Of a stretch of DNA of 64,000 nucleotides, positions 27,297 through 35,664 are shown piece by piece. This DNA comes from Pseudodesulfovibrio sediminis (GTDB lineage Bacteria; Desulfobacterota; Desulfovibrionia; Desulfovibrionales; Desulfovibrionaceae), in assembly GCF_020886695.1 (NCBI RefSeq), contig NZ_AP024485.1, forward strand, positions 3,601,001-3,665,000, given 5' to 3'. The stretch's first letter is position 1. The number at the start of each line of letters is the position of its first letter. The notes below the pieces were generated by a model. That model was not told the origin of the DNA, ran no database searches, and saw only the letters and a list, made by a program, of their open reading frames with translations. The position numbers and the translations under genes were made by a program.

Positions 27297-27949
27297 TGAA
27301 ACGTGGACCACTGTATTTCGGACTGATCGTTTTTTGTCTGGCACTTCTGTCTCTGGCCGGTTGCGGCAAGAGTACGCGGAATGCAGCCGTGCCGCGGCCT
27401 GAAGGCAAACTTGCAGTGGCCGGATTCACCAATCCGACCCGCAATTGGGAGCTGCTGGCAGGCTATCTCGATGAAGAGGGCAAGCCCGCTCCCGAAGGAA
27501 CCGTTGAAACTCTGGACATGATTCTGGCAGATACACTGCGGAAACATCAGGTCTTTGATTACATCACGCCTCCGGCAGTGGAGCATTGTGAAGACGTGGT
27601 GGTCTTTGAAGACGGTGGCTTGCCCAAGCTGTCGGCCTGGAAATATTGGCTCGGTGTGGCCAAGTGCATGGATGTCGACTATCTGTTGGTGCCGCAGCTC
27701 ACCACCTGGCGCGAGCGGGTGGGCAGTGCTGGCGGCGTTGAATCCCCTGCGTCCGTGGCCATTGATTTCTATCTCATCAGCGTGAAGGAAGAGCGGATGA
27801 TTCGCTCCCGCTATGAGGAGACTCAGCAGGCGCTGCTGGACAACCTGTTTGAAGCAGGTAAATTCGCTGATCGTGGCGGTAAATGGGTGACTGCAACCCG
27901 ACTCGCTTCCGATGGCATTGAAGAAAAACTCATGGAACTTGGATTATGA
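27296..27949 (+). CDS. Lipoprotein of unknown function translationally coupled between hisB and hisA
   Basis: A 217-residue protein with a signal peptide and lipobox LAGC (residues 20-23), predicted to be lipid-anchored on the periplasmic side. The rest ([45 protein letters not shown]) alternates strands and helices in a way that recalls the CsgG/TolB-N-like lipoprotein folds, but I recognise no family for certain. It overlaps hisB by 1 nt and hisA by 4 nt, so all three are probably translated together. Why an envelope lipoprotein sits inside histidine genes is unexplained. Confidence 0.82.
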   Translation: MKRGPLYFGLIVFCLALLSLAGCGKSTRNAAVPRPEGKLAVAGFTNPTRNWELLAGYLDEEGKPAPEGTVETLDMILADTLRKHQVFDYITPPAVEHCEDVVVFEDGGLPKLSAWKYWLGVAKCMDVDYLLVPQLTTWRERVGSAGGVESPASVAIDFYLISVKEERMIRSRYEETQQALLDNLFEAGKFADRGGKWVTATRLASDGIEEKLMELGL

Positions 27950-28674
27950 TTCTTTTCCCCGCTGTTGATATCAAGAACGGTGAATGCGTTCGTCTTGCCC
28001 AGGGCAAGGAAGACCAGGTCACCGTCTTTGCCGCCGACCCTGTTGCCCAGGCCCGGAACTGGGCAGAGCTCGGCTCTCGTTTTCTCCATGTCGTTGATCT
28101 GGATGGCGCTTTCTCCGGGCTGCCGAAGAATTTTGACCTGATCAAATCCATCTGTTCCGAGATTGCGATTCCGGTGCAGCTTGGCGGTGGTATCCGTGAT
28201 ATCGCCACAGCCGAGAAATATATTGAAGCCGGTGTGAACAGGCTGATCATAGGTACCATGGCGCTGGAAGATCCCGATCTTTTTTCCGATCTGTGCAAGG
28301 CTTTGCCGGGCCGGATCGGTGTTTCTCTGGATGCCGTTGACGGCAAGCTCAAAACCAAGGGTTGGGTTGAGGACGCCGGGCTGACCATGGATGACGTATT
28401 GCCTCGTCTGGAGGCTGACGGTATCGCCTTTATCGTATACACGGATATTTCCCGTGACGGTATGCAGACCGGCGTCAACGTGGACGGACTGGCCTCCTTG
28501 TGTGCCAAAACGTCTGTGCCTGTCATCGCTGCCGGTGGTGTGCACACCTTGGATGACATCAAGAATCTCTACCCTCTGTCTAAAAATGGGTTGGAGGGCG
28601 CAATCTCGGGTCGGGCCATCTATGTCGGCACATTGGATGTCAAAGAGGCCAACGATTGGATTGACGCACAGTAG
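27946..28674 (+). CDS. hisA: Phosphoribosylformimino-5-aminoimidazole carboxamide ribotide isomerase
   Basis: A 242-residue TIM-barrel isomerase of histidine synthesis. N-terminal [14 protein letters not shown] carries the catalytic Asp; [10 protein letters not shown] and the C-terminal AAGGV are the phosphate-binding motifs; [13 protein letters not shown] holds the second catalytic Asp. It overlaps the preceding lipoprotein gene by ATGA and ends shortly before a strong terminator. Other his genes are elsewhere. Confidence 0.97.
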   Translation: MILFPAVDIKNGECVRLAQGKEDQVTVFAADPVAQARNWAELGSRFLHVVDLDGAFSGLPKNFDLIKSICSEIAIPVQLGGGIRDIATAEKYIEAGVNRLIIGTMALEDPDLFSDLCKALPGRIGVSLDAVDGKLKTKGWVEDAGLTMDDVLPRLEADGIAFIVYTDISRDGMQTGVNVDGLASLCAKTSVPVIAAGGVHTLDDIKNLYPLSKNGLEGAISGRAIYVGTLDVKEANDWIDAQ

Positions 28675-28725
28675 CGTGAACTAATTTAGGATGCTCCGGT
28701 ATACGGGGTGGACTTGGAATACAGC

Positions 28726-28763
28726 AAGTCCCCGGCAGTCGCTGACTGCCGGGGACTTTTTTT
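28726..28763 (+). terminator. Intrinsic terminator of the hisB-lipoprotein-hisA unit
   Basis: A perfect 15-bp stem, AAGTCCCCGGCAGTC and its complement, with a GCT loop, is followed by a run of seven T. Confidence 0.95.
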
Positions 28764-28930
28764 AGGCACCGATTTTCGTGGGCATGCAGACACTGGTGAA
28801 TGGCTGAATCAGGCCGTCTGTTCCTCAGGAACGTCTTTGGCTCTGGATGCCATGTTCATATTGAAATAGGTTGATGAGGCCTGCCGATTTCCGTGTCCCT
28901 TTATTGAGCTCGTGTGATCTCAGGGGGCCA
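28764..28930. other. Gap between convergent units; possible short frame or gene remnant
   Basis: No recognisable gene. On the minus strand a frame of about 35 codons with protein-like composition reads ...QASSTYFNMNMASRAK... and ends in TGA near 28817; its only ATG codons would give a peptide of about 16 residues. It may be the degraded end of a gene or chance. Confidence 0.3.
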
Positions 28931-28959
28931 ATTAAAAGGGGAGCCATGTGGCTCCCCTT
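28931..28959 (-). terminator. Intrinsic terminator of mscS
   Basis: AAGGGGAGCC and GGCTCCCCTT form a 10-bp stem with an ATGT loop; on the minus strand it is followed by TTTTAATT. Confidence 0.88.
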
Positions 28960-28965
28960 GTGTTG

Positions 28966-29802
28966 TTATTGCTTTTTCTCTTCGTACATGTGGACGTCCT
29001 GCTGCGGGTAGGGGATGGATATGCCTTCCGCATCAAAGGTCAGCTTGACCTGTTCTGTCACATCGAAAAAGACGCGCCAGTAGTCGCCTGTCTTACACCA
29101 GGGGCGGACCACGAAATTGACCGATGAGTCGGCCAGCTCGGAAAGTTCGACCTGAGGAGCGGGGTCTTTCAGGACCAGCGGATGCTCGTTGACGATCTTG
29201 ACCAGCAATGCCTTGGCCTTTTTGAGATCATCATCGTAGCCGATACCCATGACCAGATCCACGCGGCGAGTCGGTTCGGCCGAGAAGTTGGTGATGGCCC
29301 CGCCCAGAATAGCGGAGTTCGGGATGGAAATGAGTTTGTTGTCCGGGGTATTCAGATCGGTGTTGAATATTTTCACAGCCTTGACCGTGCCCATGACCCC
29401 GCCAGCTTCGATGAAGTCGCCCTTCTTGAAGAAGCGCATCATGATAAGCATGACGCCGCAGGCAAAGTTTGACAGGGAGTCCTTTAACGCCAGGCCGACG
29501 GCCAGACCGGCGGCACCGAGTACGGCCATGAACGAGGTTACATTGACACCGGCCTGATCAAGGGCGGCGATGACCACTGCAGCCAGCAGACCGAAGTAGG
29601 TGATATTGCCGATGAAGGTGCACAGCGTCTCTTCGGCATTGCTCTTGAGCATGATGCGTTTGAGACCGTTGGAGAGTTTCCTGGCAATCCATTTACCGAC
29701 AATGAATACAAGAATGGCTACCAGAAGCTGGATGCCATAGGTGGTCAAATAAAACATCAATTGGTCCAGTAACGCCTGAGAGTCAAAACTGCTGAAATCC
29801 AT
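28966..29802 (-). CDS. Small-conductance mechanosensitive channel, MscS family
   Basis: A 278-residue MscS-type channel with three membrane helices. The third carries the pore-lining Gly/Ala pattern GAAGLAVGLALKDSLSN, followed by the beta domain (FFKKGDFIEAGGVMGTVKAVKIFNTDLNTPDN) and the mixed C-terminal domain. It opens under membrane tension and releases solutes at hypo-osmotic shock. ATG 29802 (GGAGG 8 nt upstream) is preferred to an upstream in-frame start at 29850, which has no ribosome site. The length is close to that of E. coli MscS. It is a single-gene unit with its own terminator. Confidence 0.94.
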   Translation of the reverse strand: MDFSSFDSQALLDQLMFYLTTYGIQLLVAILVFIVGKWIARKLSNGLKRIMLKSNAEETLCTFIGNITYFGLLAAVVIAALDQAGVNVTSFMAVLGAAGLAVGLALKDSLSNFACGVMLIMMRFFKKGDFIEAGGVMGTVKAVKIFNTDLNTPDNKLISIPNSAILGGAITNFSAEPTRRVDLVMGIGYDDDLKKAKALLVKIVNEHPLVLKDPAPQVELSELADSSVNFVVRPWCKTGDYWRVFFDVTEQVKLTFDAEGISIPYPQQDVHMYEEKKQ

Positions 29803-30114
29803 AAAGCCTCCAGAAAATTGGTTTCGATTGTTTAAAGGAATGTTTATCACAAAGAGTGAGAGTACGGAATAGGATTATCGAATAATGTAAGTCGTGAATG
29901 GATAGTTGAACGCACTAGAGGGAAGATGTTCATAAATACGGTATATGGCGTTGAAGTCGTTCTCCATGCCGGGAAAAAACGTGGTCGTTGCAAAGATGCG
30001 GGCGTTCAGCAAAAGCGAAGGCCATATACTGACGTATTCGGAGCCTCATGAATGCCGCTGCGTCAGTGGGGTTACTGTGATTCGTGCCTGTCATGACTCC
30101 GAATATGCAGCCGA
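29803..30114. other. 312-nt gap without a gene; contains an interrupted inverted repeat
   Basis: I see no convincing coding frame or RNA gene. Arms ATTCGGAGCCTCATGA (30036-30051) and TCATGACTCCGAAT (30091-30104) are complementary apart from a two-base bulge, with a 39-nt loop. No T tract follows. On the minus strand this lies downstream of the glycosyltransferase gene and upstream of mscS. Confidence 0.4.
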
Positions 30115-30873
30115 CTACCTGCCACCCCATTTGCCTTTTTCTTCTACACGAATGTATTTTTGGAAGGTGTAGTACATTCCGGCTATGGCATTGTAGAACC
30201 CTGCCTTGCCATCCAGAAAGCCGAGCTTGAGCAGATAGAGTTTGATAAAGCGCATGACCGCATGGAGGAGACCTCGCGTCACGCCGCCCTTGCGGCCTTT
30301 TTCGCGCAGGGATTTGGCTCCCTCTTCGGCGTAGTAGTTGATCTTTTCCATATGCTGTTCAAATGATTCATATGGATAATGCAGGATATCGCCTTGCAGC
30401 TTGGTCGTATTGCCCTTGGGTTTGAAATGATAGTGTGCACCGGACGCGGAGACCTCCATCTTTCCGGCGCGAAAGACGCGGAACAGGTAGTCTGGATACC
30501 AGCCGGAGTGCTTCATGAATCGATTGAAATAGAAGGAGCTGCGCGGAGTAAAGTAGCCAGCCACATCTTCGCGCTTCTCCAGTTTGTCGATGATGCTGGC
30601 GCGTAATTCATCGGTCAGGAATTCATCCTGATCCAGCGAAACCACCCAGTCCGTGGTGATCTCGTTCAGGGCGAACTTGAACTGATCCACCGGGCCGGGC
30701 CATGGCCGGACAATGACCTTGGCTCCGCATTTCTCTGCAATCTCGCAGGTGGTGTCTGTAGACGCGGAGTCCACCACCAGCAGTTGGTCGCAGAAATCGA
30801 GCGACTGCAGACATTTTTCGAGCAAACGCTCGCCATTATATGTCAGGACCAATCCGGTCACTGTTTCACGCAT
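30115..30873 (-). CDS. Glycosyltransferase family 2, WaaE/KdtX-like
   Basis: A 252-residue GT2 enzyme with nucleotide-sugar binding features: GLVLTYNGERLLEKCLQSL at the N-terminus, DSASTDTT and VVSLDQDEFL (DxD-type metal site). The region HYPYESFEQHMEKINYYAEEGA and the basic C-terminus with a hydrophobic patch fit the WaaE-type beta-1,4-glucosyltransferases of the LPS core. It probably acts at the inner face of the cytoplasmic membrane. AAGGAG precedes the ATG by 8 nt. It is separated from uraA by a terminator, so it is transcribed on its own. The acceptor is unknown. Confidence 0.88.
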   Translation of the reverse strand: MRETVTGLVLTYNGERLLEKCLQSLDFCDQLLVVDSASTDTTCEIAEKCGAKVIVRPWPGPVDQFKFALNEITTDWVVSLDQDEFLTDELRASIIDKLEKREDVAGYFTPRSSFYFNRFMKHSGWYPDYLFRVFRAGKMEVSASGAHYHFKPKGNTTKLQGDILHYPYESFEQHMEKINYYAEEGAKSLREKGRKGGVTRGLLHAVMRFIKLYLLKLGFLDGKAGFYNAIAGMYYTFQKYIRVEEKGKWGGR

Positions 30874-30949
30874 GCATGTATCTCCTTGAAAGATTCGCGT
30901 ATCCTACCCATTTCTCCATTTTGGGTCCATGCGAAAGATGGGGCGGACG

Positions 30950-30985
30950 TGAAAAGGCCCCGATCATGTTCGTAATCGGGGCCTT
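30950..30985 (-). terminator. Intrinsic terminator of uraA
   Basis: AAGGCCCCGAT and ATCGGGGCCTT form an 11-bp stem with a CATGTTCGTA loop; on the minus strand TTTTC follows. Confidence 0.88.
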
Positions 30986-31004
30986 GTATGGGTACGGGAT
31001 GAGT

Positions 31005-32342
31005 TTACAGGATTTCGCTGGTTTCGTCGTTGCAATCCTTGCAGGGCAGAATGAGGTTCAGGACAACACCCACGATACCGGCCAGGCCGATGCCGCCGAG
31101 TTTGACGATGACGAGGTCAAAGGACATGCCGCCGATGCCGAATACGAGGATGATCGCGACGATGGCAAGGTTGCGCGGCAGCATGAGGTCGTTGCCTGCG
31201 CGGACCAGCGTATTGATGCCGATGACGGTGATGGCACCGAACAGCAGGATCATGATGCCGCCCATGACAGGAACCGGAATGGTGGCGAGGACGGCACCGA
31301 GTTTGCCCACAAAGGCGAGCAGAACGGCTGTGATGGCGGCCCAGGTCATGATGCCCGGATTGAAGGAGCGTGTCAGTGCAACCGCGCCGGAAACCTCGGA
31401 GTAGGTCGTGTTCGGAGGTCCGCCCAGAGCAGCGGCCAGAGAAGTGGCAAGGCCATCACCCAGAAGGGTGTTCTGGATGCCGGGGTCTTTGACGTAATCC
31501 TTGCCGGAGATGCCGCCGATGGCAAGGACGTCACCGAAGTGTTCGATGGCAGGAGCGATGGCGACAGGGACGATGAACAGGACAGCTTCAAGGTTCCAGG
31601 TTGGGAACACGAAGTTGGGGATCGCCAGGAGCGGTGCTTCCGCTATTTTGCCGAAGTTGATCAGCGCGGGGGCGGTCCAGTTCTGGAGAGTACCCGGATC
31701 GAACGCAGTCTGCTGTGCAGCGGAAAAGCCTGTGACATCAAGTATCAGTGAGGCCACATAACCGGCCAGAATGCCGAGCAGGATGGGGATCAGTTTGATC
31801 CAGCCCTTGCCGAGCAGAGAAGCGAAGACGGTGGTCAGCAACGAGATTCCGGCAATGATCATTGCCGTGGTGTTGGGCACCAGCCAGGCGCTACCGTCTC
31901 CGGTACGGCCCATGGCCATGTGTACGGCTACCGGAGCCAGGATCAGGCCGATGACCATGATGACCGGGCCGGTAACCACCGGGGGCAGGATGCGGTGCAG
32001 CATCTCGGAGCCGTAGATACGGACGAGAAAGCTGATGATTACATACATCAGACCGGCACCGAACAGGCCGCACATGGTGGCCGGAATGCCCCAGGTCTGG
32101 ACGCCGTAGATGATGGGAGCGATGAACGCAAAGGAGGAAGCCAGGAACACGGGAACCTTGCCTCGGGTGACCACCTGGAAGAGCAGGGTACCTGCGCCCG
32201 CGGTGAACAGCGCCACGTTGGGATCAAGTCCTGTCAGCAGCGGGACCAGAACCAACGCGCCGAAGGCCACGAAAAGCATTTGCGCGCCCAGGAGCGCGTC
32301 TTTGGGTTTGAAACTATACTCTGTCGAATGCATGTCACTCAT
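31005..32342 (-). CDS. uraA: Uracil permease (NCS2 family)
   Basis: A 445-residue transporter with about 12-14 hydrophobic segments, of the NCS2/UraA family. It takes up uracil by proton symport. Recognisable regions are LLTGLDPNVALFTAGAGTLLFQ near the N-terminus, the substrate-site stretch containing AIEHFGDVLAIG, and the NTTYSEVSGAVALTRS loop. GAGAGG precedes the ATG. It is the second gene after upp, with a terminator hairpin between them, and the pair covers uracil uptake and salvage. Confidence 0.95.
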   Translation of the reverse strand: MSDMHSTEYSFKPKDALLGAQMLFVAFGALVLVPLLTGLDPNVALFTAGAGTLLFQVVTRGKVPVFLASSFAFIAPIIYGVQTWGIPATMCGLFGAGLMYVIISFLVRIYGSEMLHRILPPVVTGPVIMVIGLILAPVAVHMAMGRTGDGSAWLVPNTTAMIIAGISLLTTVFASLLGKGWIKLIPILLGILAGYVASLILDVTGFSAAQQTAFDPGTLQNWTAPALINFGKIAEAPLLAIPNFVFPTWNLEAVLFIVPVAIAPAIEHFGDVLAIGGISGKDYVKDPGIQNTLLGDGLATSLAAALGGPPNTTYSEVSGAVALTRSFNPGIMTWAAITAVLLAFVGKLGAVLATIPVPVMGGIMILLFGAITVIGINTLVRAGNDLMLPRNLAIVAIILVFGIGGMSFDLVIVKLGGIGLAGIVGVVLNLILPCKDCNDETSEIL

Positions 32343-32410
32343 CTTTATTTCCTCTCCTCTGTTACGGAGCCGCCCAAGGCTCCAAATTCAAATGCCCCCA
32401 AAAACACTTC

Positions 32411-32438
32411 AAAAAAAGACACGCTGTGAAGCGTGTCT
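32411..32438 (-). terminator. Terminator/attenuator between upp and uraA
   Basis: On the minus strand AGACACGC-TTCACA-GCGTGTCT is followed by TTTTTT. It lies right after the upp stop and about 70 nt before uraA, so uraA is transcribed by readthrough or regulated antitermination. No PyrR-type partner hairpin was recognised. Confidence 0.85.
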
Positions 32439-32444
32439 CCTAAC

Positions 32445-33071
32445 CTATTTGGTGCCGAATATCTTGTCCCCTGCGTCACCAAGACCGGGTATGATATAGC
32501 CGATGTCGTTGAGTTTTTCATCGACGGCAGCGGTATATATGTCCACATCGGGGTGCGCGTCAAGAATACGTTTGATGCCTTCTGGAGCGGCACACAGGAA
32601 CAAACCGCGGATGGATTTGCAACCGGCGTCCTTGAGCAGTTTTATGGTGGCTTCCAACGTGCCGCCGGTGGCCAGCATGGGATCGAGAATGAGCGCGGTG
32701 CGTTCTTCGATGTTGTTTGCGAGTTTTACATAGTATTGGACGGGCTTCAGGGTTTCTTCATCGCGGTAGAAACCGACAACGGAAGCCTTGGCGCCGGGGA
32801 TCATGTCGAAGACGCCGTCCATCATGCCCAGACCTGCGCGCAGGATGGGCACCACGGTGACCATTTTGCCTCGGATACATTCGACTTCCACTTCACCGGC
32901 CCAGCCTTGAATGGTTTTTGTCTCTGTGGCGAAGTCCTTGGTGGCCTCGTAAGTCAGGAGGCGAGTGATTTCGTTGGCCAGGGTGCGGAAGCGGCTGGTG
33001 GAGATGCCGTCTTCACGGAGCAGGCCGACTTTGTGTTGAATAAGTGGATGGTCTACCATGTGTAAAGCCAT
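32445..33071 (-). CDS. upp: Uracil phosphoribosyltransferase
   Basis: A 208-residue type I phosphoribosyltransferase that makes UMP from uracil and PRPP. The PRPP-binding loop [12 protein letters not shown] and the uracil-binding [17 protein letters not shown] at the C-terminus are diagnostic. The ATG has GAGGGG upstream. It begins a minus-strand unit with uraA and is divergent from the RluD-CoaE gene across a 176-nt region with an inverted repeat. Confidence 0.97.
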   Translation of the reverse strand: MALHMVDHPLIQHKVGLLREDGISTSRFRTLANEITRLLTYEATKDFATETKTIQGWAGEVEVECIRGKMVTVVPILRAGLGMMDGVFDMIPGAKASVVGFYRDEETLKPVQYYVKLANNIEERTALILDPMLATGGTLEATIKLLKDAGCKSIRGLFLCAAPEGIKRILDAHPDVDIYTAAVDEKLNDIGYIIPGLGDAGDKIFGTK

Positions 33072-33185
33072 AAAATACCCCTCGTTATGTACTGGGTTTT
33101 AAGATTATCTAAAGAAAGTTCACTTGCGCAAATTTCCTTTTTTTATGCTGATAGGATGCGCATGGTCAAGGTTGATTTTACCGTG

Positions 33186-33240
33186 TTGGAATATACGCAA
33201 ACAATTTGAATTTTACTTTCCAATGATTCTGCGTATATCC
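33186..33240. repeat. Inverted repeat in the upp / rluD-coaE divergent region
   Basis: ATATACGCA (33191-33199) and TGCGTATAT (33230-33238) are perfect 9-bp arms, with a 30-nt AT-rich centre. It ends 10 nt before the RluD-CoaE start codon and overlaps where a ribosome site would be expected; no Shine-Dalgarno sequence is visible there. It could be an operator or an mRNA stem. Confidence 0.5.
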
Positions 33241-33247
33241 CTAAATC

Positions 33248-34924
33248 ATGGACGACAAAAAAAATAATGATGTGTGGGAGAGGACCGCTTCAGTCTCTGA
33301 TGGAGGACTGCGCCTGGATAAATTCTGGGGGCGCGAACTCAGTGATGCCGGAGTGTCTCGGGGGCGGGTCAAATCGTGGATCGAGTCCGGGCTGGCGACT
33401 GTGGACGGCAAGGTGGTCACCAAGGGAAAGCACAAACTCATGGGACATGAGACGCTGCGTATAGGGGCCGCGGAAAATGAAGCCGGAGATGAAGCCCCGC
33501 AGCCCATGGCCGGTGATCTGACCGCGCTGTTCGAGGATGAGCATATGCTGGTGGTCTCCAAGCCTGCCGGGCTGACAACCCATCCTGCCCCCAGTGAGCA
33601 GGGGCCTACGCTCGTCAATTATCTGCTCAATCAGTGGCCGGACATTGCCACGGATATTTCAGGGATGGATGAGCAGCGCCCCGGCATCGTGCACCGGTTG
33701 GACAAGGATACTTCCGGGATCATGGCAGTGGCCCGAACCGAAGCGGCCCGACTGAAACTGGCCGCGGATTTTTCCGAGCGGCGTGTACACAAGGTCTATC
33801 TGGCCATCGTCCACGGGTGCCCGGCGCAGAAACAGGGGCTCATTGATGCCCCCATGGGCAGGCATCAGACGCAGAAGACCAAGATGGACGTTCTGGAAAA
33901 GGGCGGTCGCGAGGCGCGCAGCGAGTACCGTGTCCTGTGGACCGGCCCAGGCGGGCTGGCCAGTCTGGTGGCGGTGCGTATTCATACGGGGCGGACACAT
34001 CAGATTCGTGTCCACATGGCCCATATCGGTCACCCGCTGGTAGGAGACGGTGTTTATGGTGCGCACGAAAACACGCTCTGGCAGCGGCGGCCAGACTCAT
34101 TGGCAACCCTTGCCCCACGGCAGATGCTGCATGCCTGGTATCTCTCCATTGCCCATCCGGCAACCGGCGAACAGATCACACTCACCGAGAATCCGCCTGA
34201 CGATTTTTGCATGCTCCTGGCCGGGCTGACGCGGGAGTGCCTGCGCGTAGGGATCGTTGGCATGCCCGGGTGCGGCAAGTCCGCTTTGCTTTCCCTGTTG
34301 CGCGGCCTTGATCAGCCCTGTTTCAGCGCGGATGAATCCGTGGCCCGACTGTATGGTCCTGACGGCGATGGCGCGGCCATGATTCGACAACGGTTCGGTG
34401 GCGCCTATTCAAGAGAAGACGGTTCGGTGGACAAGTCCGCTTTGTTTACGGCCATGTGTGAGTCAGAGATACTTCGCCGGGAGGTCATGGATATGGTGCA
34501 TCCCATGGTGCGCCATGAGTGTGAGGAGTTTTTCAGCGCCCACCGGGACGCGGTGGTTGCCTATGCCGAGATTCCGCTTCTGCTGGAGGGGGGCTGGCAC
34601 ACGAAAGGGGATGTGGATTGCGTGGTCGGCGTGCAGTGTCCCGCGGACAAGCGTACCGGTGAATTACGCGAAAAGCGCGGGCTGGATATGGAGACGCTGG
34701 CCATATTCGACTCCTGGCAGTGGGCCGAAAAGGATAAACTTGAGGTCTGTGATCTGGTTTTGGACAACGACGGAGGGCTTGACGACCTGAAAGGGCAGGC
34801 CGAGAAATTGATGGACTGGGTCCAGAACCGGTTCGATGCCCGGAATACTGAATTTGATGATTGGCTGAACGGAGTCTGGGCTGATCTGGCAGACCGGATC
34901 GACCGGGAAAGGACAGGGGCATGA
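33248..34924 (+). CDS. Fusion protein: RluD-type pseudouridine synthase + dephospho-CoA kinase
   Basis: One 558-residue frame joins two enzymes. Residues 1-325 are a full RluA/RluD-family 23S rRNA pseudouridine synthase: S4-like domain (about 18-75), catalytic Asp152 in RPGIVHRLDKDTSG, and VRIHTGRTHQIRVHM. Residues 331-558 are a dephospho-CoA kinase (CoaE), the last step of CoA synthesis: P-loop GMPGCGKS (338-345), DMVHPMVR, AEIPLLLEGG, and a late DLVLDNDGG. The CoaE P-loop differs from the usual GGIGSGKS, and the normal DADxxxR stretch reads SADESVA. No stop or frameshift is seen at the junction. The gene overlaps the rhomboid gene by 4 nt. Confidence 0.92.
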   Translation: MDDKKNNDVWERTASVSDGGLRLDKFWGRELSDAGVSRGRVKSWIESGLATVDGKVVTKGKHKLMGHETLRIGAAENEAGDEAPQPMAGDLTALFEDEHMLVVSKPAGLTTHPAPSEQGPTLVNYLLNQWPDIATDISGMDEQRPGIVHRLDKDTSGIMAVARTEAARLKLAADFSERRVHKVYLAIVHGCPAQKQGLIDAPMGRHQTQKTKMDVLEKGGREARSEYRVLWTGPGGLASLVAVRIHTGRTHQIRVHMAHIGHPLVGDGVYGAHENTLWQRRPDSLATLAPRQMLHAWYLSIAHPATGEQITLTENPPDDFCMLLAGLTRECLRVGIVGMPGCGKSALLSLLRGLDQPCFSADESVARLYGPDGDGAAMIRQRFGGAYSREDGSVDKSALFTAMCESEILRREVMDMVHPMVRHECEEFFSAHRDAVVAYAEIPLLLEGGWHTKGDVDCVVGVQCPADKRTGELREKRGLDMETLAIFDSWQWAEKDKLEVCDLVLDNDGGLDDLKGQAEKLMDWVQNRFDARNTEFDDWLNGVWADLADRIDRERTGA

Positions 34925-35664
34925 TTCCCCTTCGGGACAATGTGCCGCGAGTGAACCGCCCCATAGCGGTGGTGTGCATCATCGCGGTCAATGTCCTGGT
35001 CTTTCTCTATCTTCGGACTGTGCCGCAATATGACCTGTTGCAGTTCTACCATCTGCATGGCGTGGTGCCGGCCCGTTTTTTCGAGCCGGACTGGGCAAAA
35101 TGGGTCGGCTATCCGGTGACCTTTGGTGGACCGCTCATAACCTATATGTTCCTTCACGGCGGGTGGCTGCATATCGTGTTCAATATGTGGATGCTCTGGA
35201 TCTTCGGCGACAATATCGAGGATGTCACCGGCCACGGCTGGTTCGTGGTCTTTTATGTTTTGTGCGGGCTGATGGCCGTCGCCGTGCACATGGTCTTTGA
35301 GCAGGCATCCAACGCGCCTGTGGTGGGTGCGTCCGGGGCGGTGGCCGGGGTCATGGGCGCGTATATCGTTCTCTATCCTCATGGGCGGGTGCTGACACTG
35401 GTGCCTATCGCTTTTGTCCCGCTGATTGTGCGTATCCCTTCGTCTTTGTTTTTGGGCCTGTGGTTTCTGATTCAGATCGTGTCAGGCATGACCTCTGCGG
35501 GAGAGGGAACCGGTCAGGTAGCCTGGTGGTCGCATGTCGGTGGCTTTATAGCCGGTGTTGTACTGATACAGATATTCAGGCGGCGTGGGCATTGTCGCTA
35601 CTGCTATAACCGGGACACGCGGGACTACGACCCGGAATCGGATACTTCCCTGAATCGTTTCTGA
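34921..35664 (+). CDS. Rhomboid-family intramembrane serine protease
   Basis: A 247-residue membrane protein with about six helices. The catalytic serine lies in GASGAVAGVMGAY and the histidine in WWSHVGGFIAGV; the conserved HGGWLHIVFNMWMLWIFG (H, N of the oxyanion region) comes before them. It cleaves membrane proteins within the lipid bilayer. A C-terminal cytoplasmic tail has two cysteines (GHCRYCYN) followed by a charged end. Its start overlaps the stop of the RluD-CoaE gene (ATGA). The 3' end overlaps the convergent NadM-like gene by 40 nt. Substrates are unknown. Confidence 0.93.
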   Translation: MIPLRDNVPRVNRPIAVVCIIAVNVLVFLYLRTVPQYDLLQFYHLHGVVPARFFEPDWAKWVGYPVTFGGPLITYMFLHGGWLHIVFNMWMLWIFGDNIEDVTGHGWFVVFYVLCGLMAVAVHMVFEQASNAPVVGASGAVAGVMGAYIVLYPHGRVLTLVPIAFVPLIVRIPSSLFLGLWFLIQIVSGMTSAGEGTGQVAWWSHVGGFIAGVVLIQIFRRRGHCRYCYNRDTRDYDPESDTSLNRF

